Assembly: GCA_021299335.1 (NCBI GenBank)
Contig: JAJTGF010000013.1
Span: forward strand, 1 to 52,540
From: Cryomorphaceae bacterium
Lineage (GTDB): Bacteria > Bacteroidota > Bacteroidia > Flavobacteriales_D > Crocinitomicaceae
Reading direction: 5' to 3'
DNA length: 52,540 nt
Below, one piece after another: positions 51,981 through 52,540 of the stretch. The notes beneath the pieces were generated by a model. The model did not search any database and was not told the DNA's origin. It saw only the letters and a program-made list of their open reading frames with translations. Each line of letters begins with the position of its first letter. The first letter of the stretch is position 1. Both the position numbers and the translations under genes were made by a program.

Positions 51981-52540
51981 ATGTTTATGAAAAAAGGTTT
52001 ACTTTTTGTTTTAACTATTCTAAGTCTAAATGCATTTGCACAGGCCTTTGAATCTTTTAATTTTACAGGCTTGGCTAACGCCAATGGCTGGACCACCCAC
52101 AGCGGAACCGCAGGGCAAATTTTAGCGGTAACAACACCATCTGGATCGGGTAACAGCCTTTCTTATCCTGGTTTAGCAGCTTCTGTAGGCAATCGCATTG
52201 AACTCAACTCAACTTGGTCGGAAGACATCAATAAGCCTATCGCCATACCAGGAACCACGGGTTACTTTTCTTTTTTGTTGAATGTACTTAATACTACCGG
52301 TCTTACAGCTGCTGGTAATTATTTCATTGGTTTTGCAGCTTCGGCCGGCGCTACAAATGTGACTATCTTTTTCCCTCGTTTACACATCAAACTGGGAACG
52401 ACCCCAAATACTTTTCAGTTGGGCATCCTCAATACCTCAGGAGGCACCGTTAGTATTTCCTATGCTCCAACAGAATACCCTTTAAATTCGACCCTTTTCG
52501 TGGTTGCCAAAGCAACGGCCACTGCTCCGGGTTCGCCGAT
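51981..52540 (+). CDS. exported protein, N-terminal part (runs off the window)
   Basis: An open frame from ATG 51981 (or 51987, MKKGLLFVL) runs to the right edge without a stop, over 180 residues. It has a signal peptide ending NAFAQ and then a beta-rich Thr/Ser/Gly-rich sequence: FESFNFTGLANANGWTTHSG, 'GNSLSYPGLAASVGNRIELN', DINKPIAIPGTTGYFSFLLN. This style is common in T9SS cargo of Bacteroidota ('choice-of-anchor'-like jelly rolls), but the sorting tail, if any, is outside the window. A weak promoter-like TAATTTTA lies at 51960-51967. Confidence 0.75.
   Translation, partial: MFMKKGLLFVLTILSLNAFAQAFESFNFTGLANANGWTTHSGTAGQILAVTTPSGSGNSLSYPGLAASVGNRIELNSTWSEDINKPIAIPGTTGYFSFLLNVLNTTGLTAAGNYFIGFAASAGATNVTIFFPRLHIKLGTTPNTFQLGILNTSGGTVSISYAPTEYPLNSTLFVVAKATATAPGSP

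Overview
The window is ordinary chromosome of a Bacteroidota bacterium, most likely a Flavobacteriales member near the Crocinitomicaceae/Fluviicola group. Evidence: many secreted proteins ending in type IX secretion (T9SS) sorting tails, SprB-type repeats, promoters of the Bacteroidota form TTG-N20-TAnnTTTG, little Shine-Dalgarno use, a Rho factor with a long disordered insertion, and lineage families such as DUF2452, DUF4199 and the so-called asparagine synthetase B. The taxon is inferred from memory of gene families. I see no tRNA, rRNA, insertion sequence, phage or CRISPR array.

Layout. 1-2775: an SRPBCC/DUF1801 pair, a 48-residue small ORF on the minus strand, then fbaA and accD. 2820-8642: two large secreted T9SS cargo proteins (PNGase F-like with LamG; choice-of-anchor B). 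8664-11943: a tightly overlapped set of GT2, HAD phosphatase, MORN-like protein and a broken GT4. 12015-18115: secDF and a VIT/vWA/TPR/DUF2135 protein, convergent with a SprB-repeat adhesin-like gene (18117-21230). 21308-28023: yaaA, DUF2452, an FAD oxidoreductase, a TPR-rich secreted protein with a frame break near its end, an Mpl-type Mur ligase and DUF4199. 28023-36802, minus strand: rho, then dnaB with the asparagine synthetase B-like gene, then a dnaX-menE-dnaJ-like-nth operon. 36860-41985: a sialidase-like T9SS protein and an M16 peptidase pair. 42048-43833: a repeat protein coupled to an NlpC/P60 peptidase. 43815-46703, minus strand: an overlapping operon of phosphoribosyltransferase, murQ, arginase-like and a membrane protein. 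46773-48305: a T9SS-exported beta-propeller gene behind a cobalamin riboswitch. 48446-52540: a membrane protein, rpsO, pnp and the start of another secreted protein.

The strongest unusual signals are four. (1) dnaX is split at a run of ten A residues that holds the heptamer A AAA AAG. The unshifted frame ends two codons later, giving a gamma-like 371-residue protein, while the -1 frame continues to a 576-residue tau. (2) A secreted BtuG-like propeller with a T9SS tail sits alone behind a cobalamin riboswitch. (3) At least four genes have an exact TAnnTTTG box exactly 4 nt before the ATG, which predicts leaderless mRNAs. (4) A ~36-residue repeat protein of unknown family is translationally coupled to a cell-wall peptidase. 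Two other genes (GT4 near 11.8 kb, TPR protein near 25.9 kb) have broken frames that could be real or assembly errors.
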